Source: an uncultured Caulobacteraceae bacterium (GTDB lineage Bacteria; Pseudomonadota; Alphaproteobacteria; Caulobacterales; Caulobacteraceae). From it: a DNA stretch of 64,000 nt. A program made the position numbers and the translations under genes. Numbering within the stretch: the stretch's first letter is position 1; the number at the start of each line of letters is the position of its first letter. The notes below the pieces were generated by a model. That model was not told the origin of the DNA, searched no databases, and worked only from the letters and a program-made list of their open reading frames with translations. The stretch is taken from assembly GCA_937138625.1 (NCBI GenBank), contig CAKZPF010000004.1:248001-312000 (forward strand), given 5' to 3'. This document shows, in pieces, positions 63,906-64,000 of the stretch.

Positions 63906-64000
63906 CTACTCCTCACCCGAAGGGATGGGCTCCATGGCCACGCGCGGTCTGGGCGCGCTGGCGGCATCCACCGTGGCCGGTGCCTCAGCGGCAGGGGTGT
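63906..64000 (-). CDS. 3' end of a protein gene, possibly rodZ
   Basis: The last 31 codons of a minus-strand frame enter from the window edge and stop at 63906. The fragment (EAPATVDAASAPRPRVAMEP then IPSGEE) is Pro/Ala-rich and disordered. In many Alphaproteobacteria the gene before ispG is rodZ-like (helix-turn-helix plus DUF4115), whose C-terminus can look like this. The identity rests on position alone; too little is visible to be sure. Confidence 0.4.
   Translation of the reverse strand, partial: TPAAEAPATVDAASAPRPRVAMEPIPSGEE

Overview
The window is a core-chromosome segment of a motile, respiring alphaproteobacterium, moderately GC-rich by eye. The case for Alphaproteobacteria rests on genes typical of that class: ctrA, chpT and the CtrA-antagonist sciP, flbD inside the flagellar cluster, and a set of class-typical DUF genes (DUF1285, DUF6111, DUF4167). 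GANTC sites, the target of the class-typical CcrM methylase, lie upstream of ctrA. A Rhodospirillales-like order is plausible, but the sequence read alone cannot fix it. No insertion sequence, phage gene, integrase, CRISPR array or rRNA was seen. There is one tRNA gene.

Layout. 1-9.7 kb is housekeeping: the 3' part of cytochrome b and the Rieske protein of complex III (petB, petA), trmL, a DUF1285-DUF6111-cca operon, a pirin, a small unexplained trio (helical protein, stand-alone response regulator, lipoprotein), queE-queC, cutA and a DEAD-box helicase. 9.9-22.2 kb holds a CAU-anticodon tRNA, a DUF389 membrane protein, a glycosyltransferase-asnB pair, a fused indolepyruvate ferredoxin oxidoreductase with a divergent Lrp/AsnC regulator, a CgeB-like glycosyltransferase, a thiolase and mnmA.

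22.2-42.6 kb is the flagellar and cell-cycle block. flgK-flgL read left from a consensus sigma-54 promoter, and fliK-flgD-flgE read right from a second one. Then come sciP, fliF-fliG-fliH-fliN-flbD-flhA-flhF-flhG, the convergent fliI-fliJ pair and ctrA. The genes are tightly coupled by 1-4 base stop/start overlaps. Several flagellar genes (flgB/C, fliE, fliP/Q/R, flhB, motA/B, flagellins) are not here and must lie elsewhere.

42.7-50.5 kb holds a Cys/Met-metabolism PLP enzyme and a chemotaxis operon on the minus strand, chpT-cheA-cheW-cheY-cheB-cheR, closed by a terminator. No chemoreceptor gene is present. Hook, basal body, flagellar regulator, the CtrA phosphorelay protein ChpT, CtrA and its antagonist SciP thus sit within 28 kb, which suggests coordinated control of motility with the cell cycle.

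50.6-64 kb returns to envelope and housekeeping genes: cysQ, a small membrane protein, the ydbL-ynbE-ydbH lipid-transport set, an M23 peptidase, clpB, DUF4167, prmC-prfA, ispG and the 3' end of a probable rodZ. The most notable oddities are a FlhF whose GTPase motifs beyond the P-loop are missing, a perfect palindrome centred on a GANTC site in the ctrA upstream region, CtrA-box-like sites before fliF and the che operon, and the unexplained trio at 5.1-6.6 kb.
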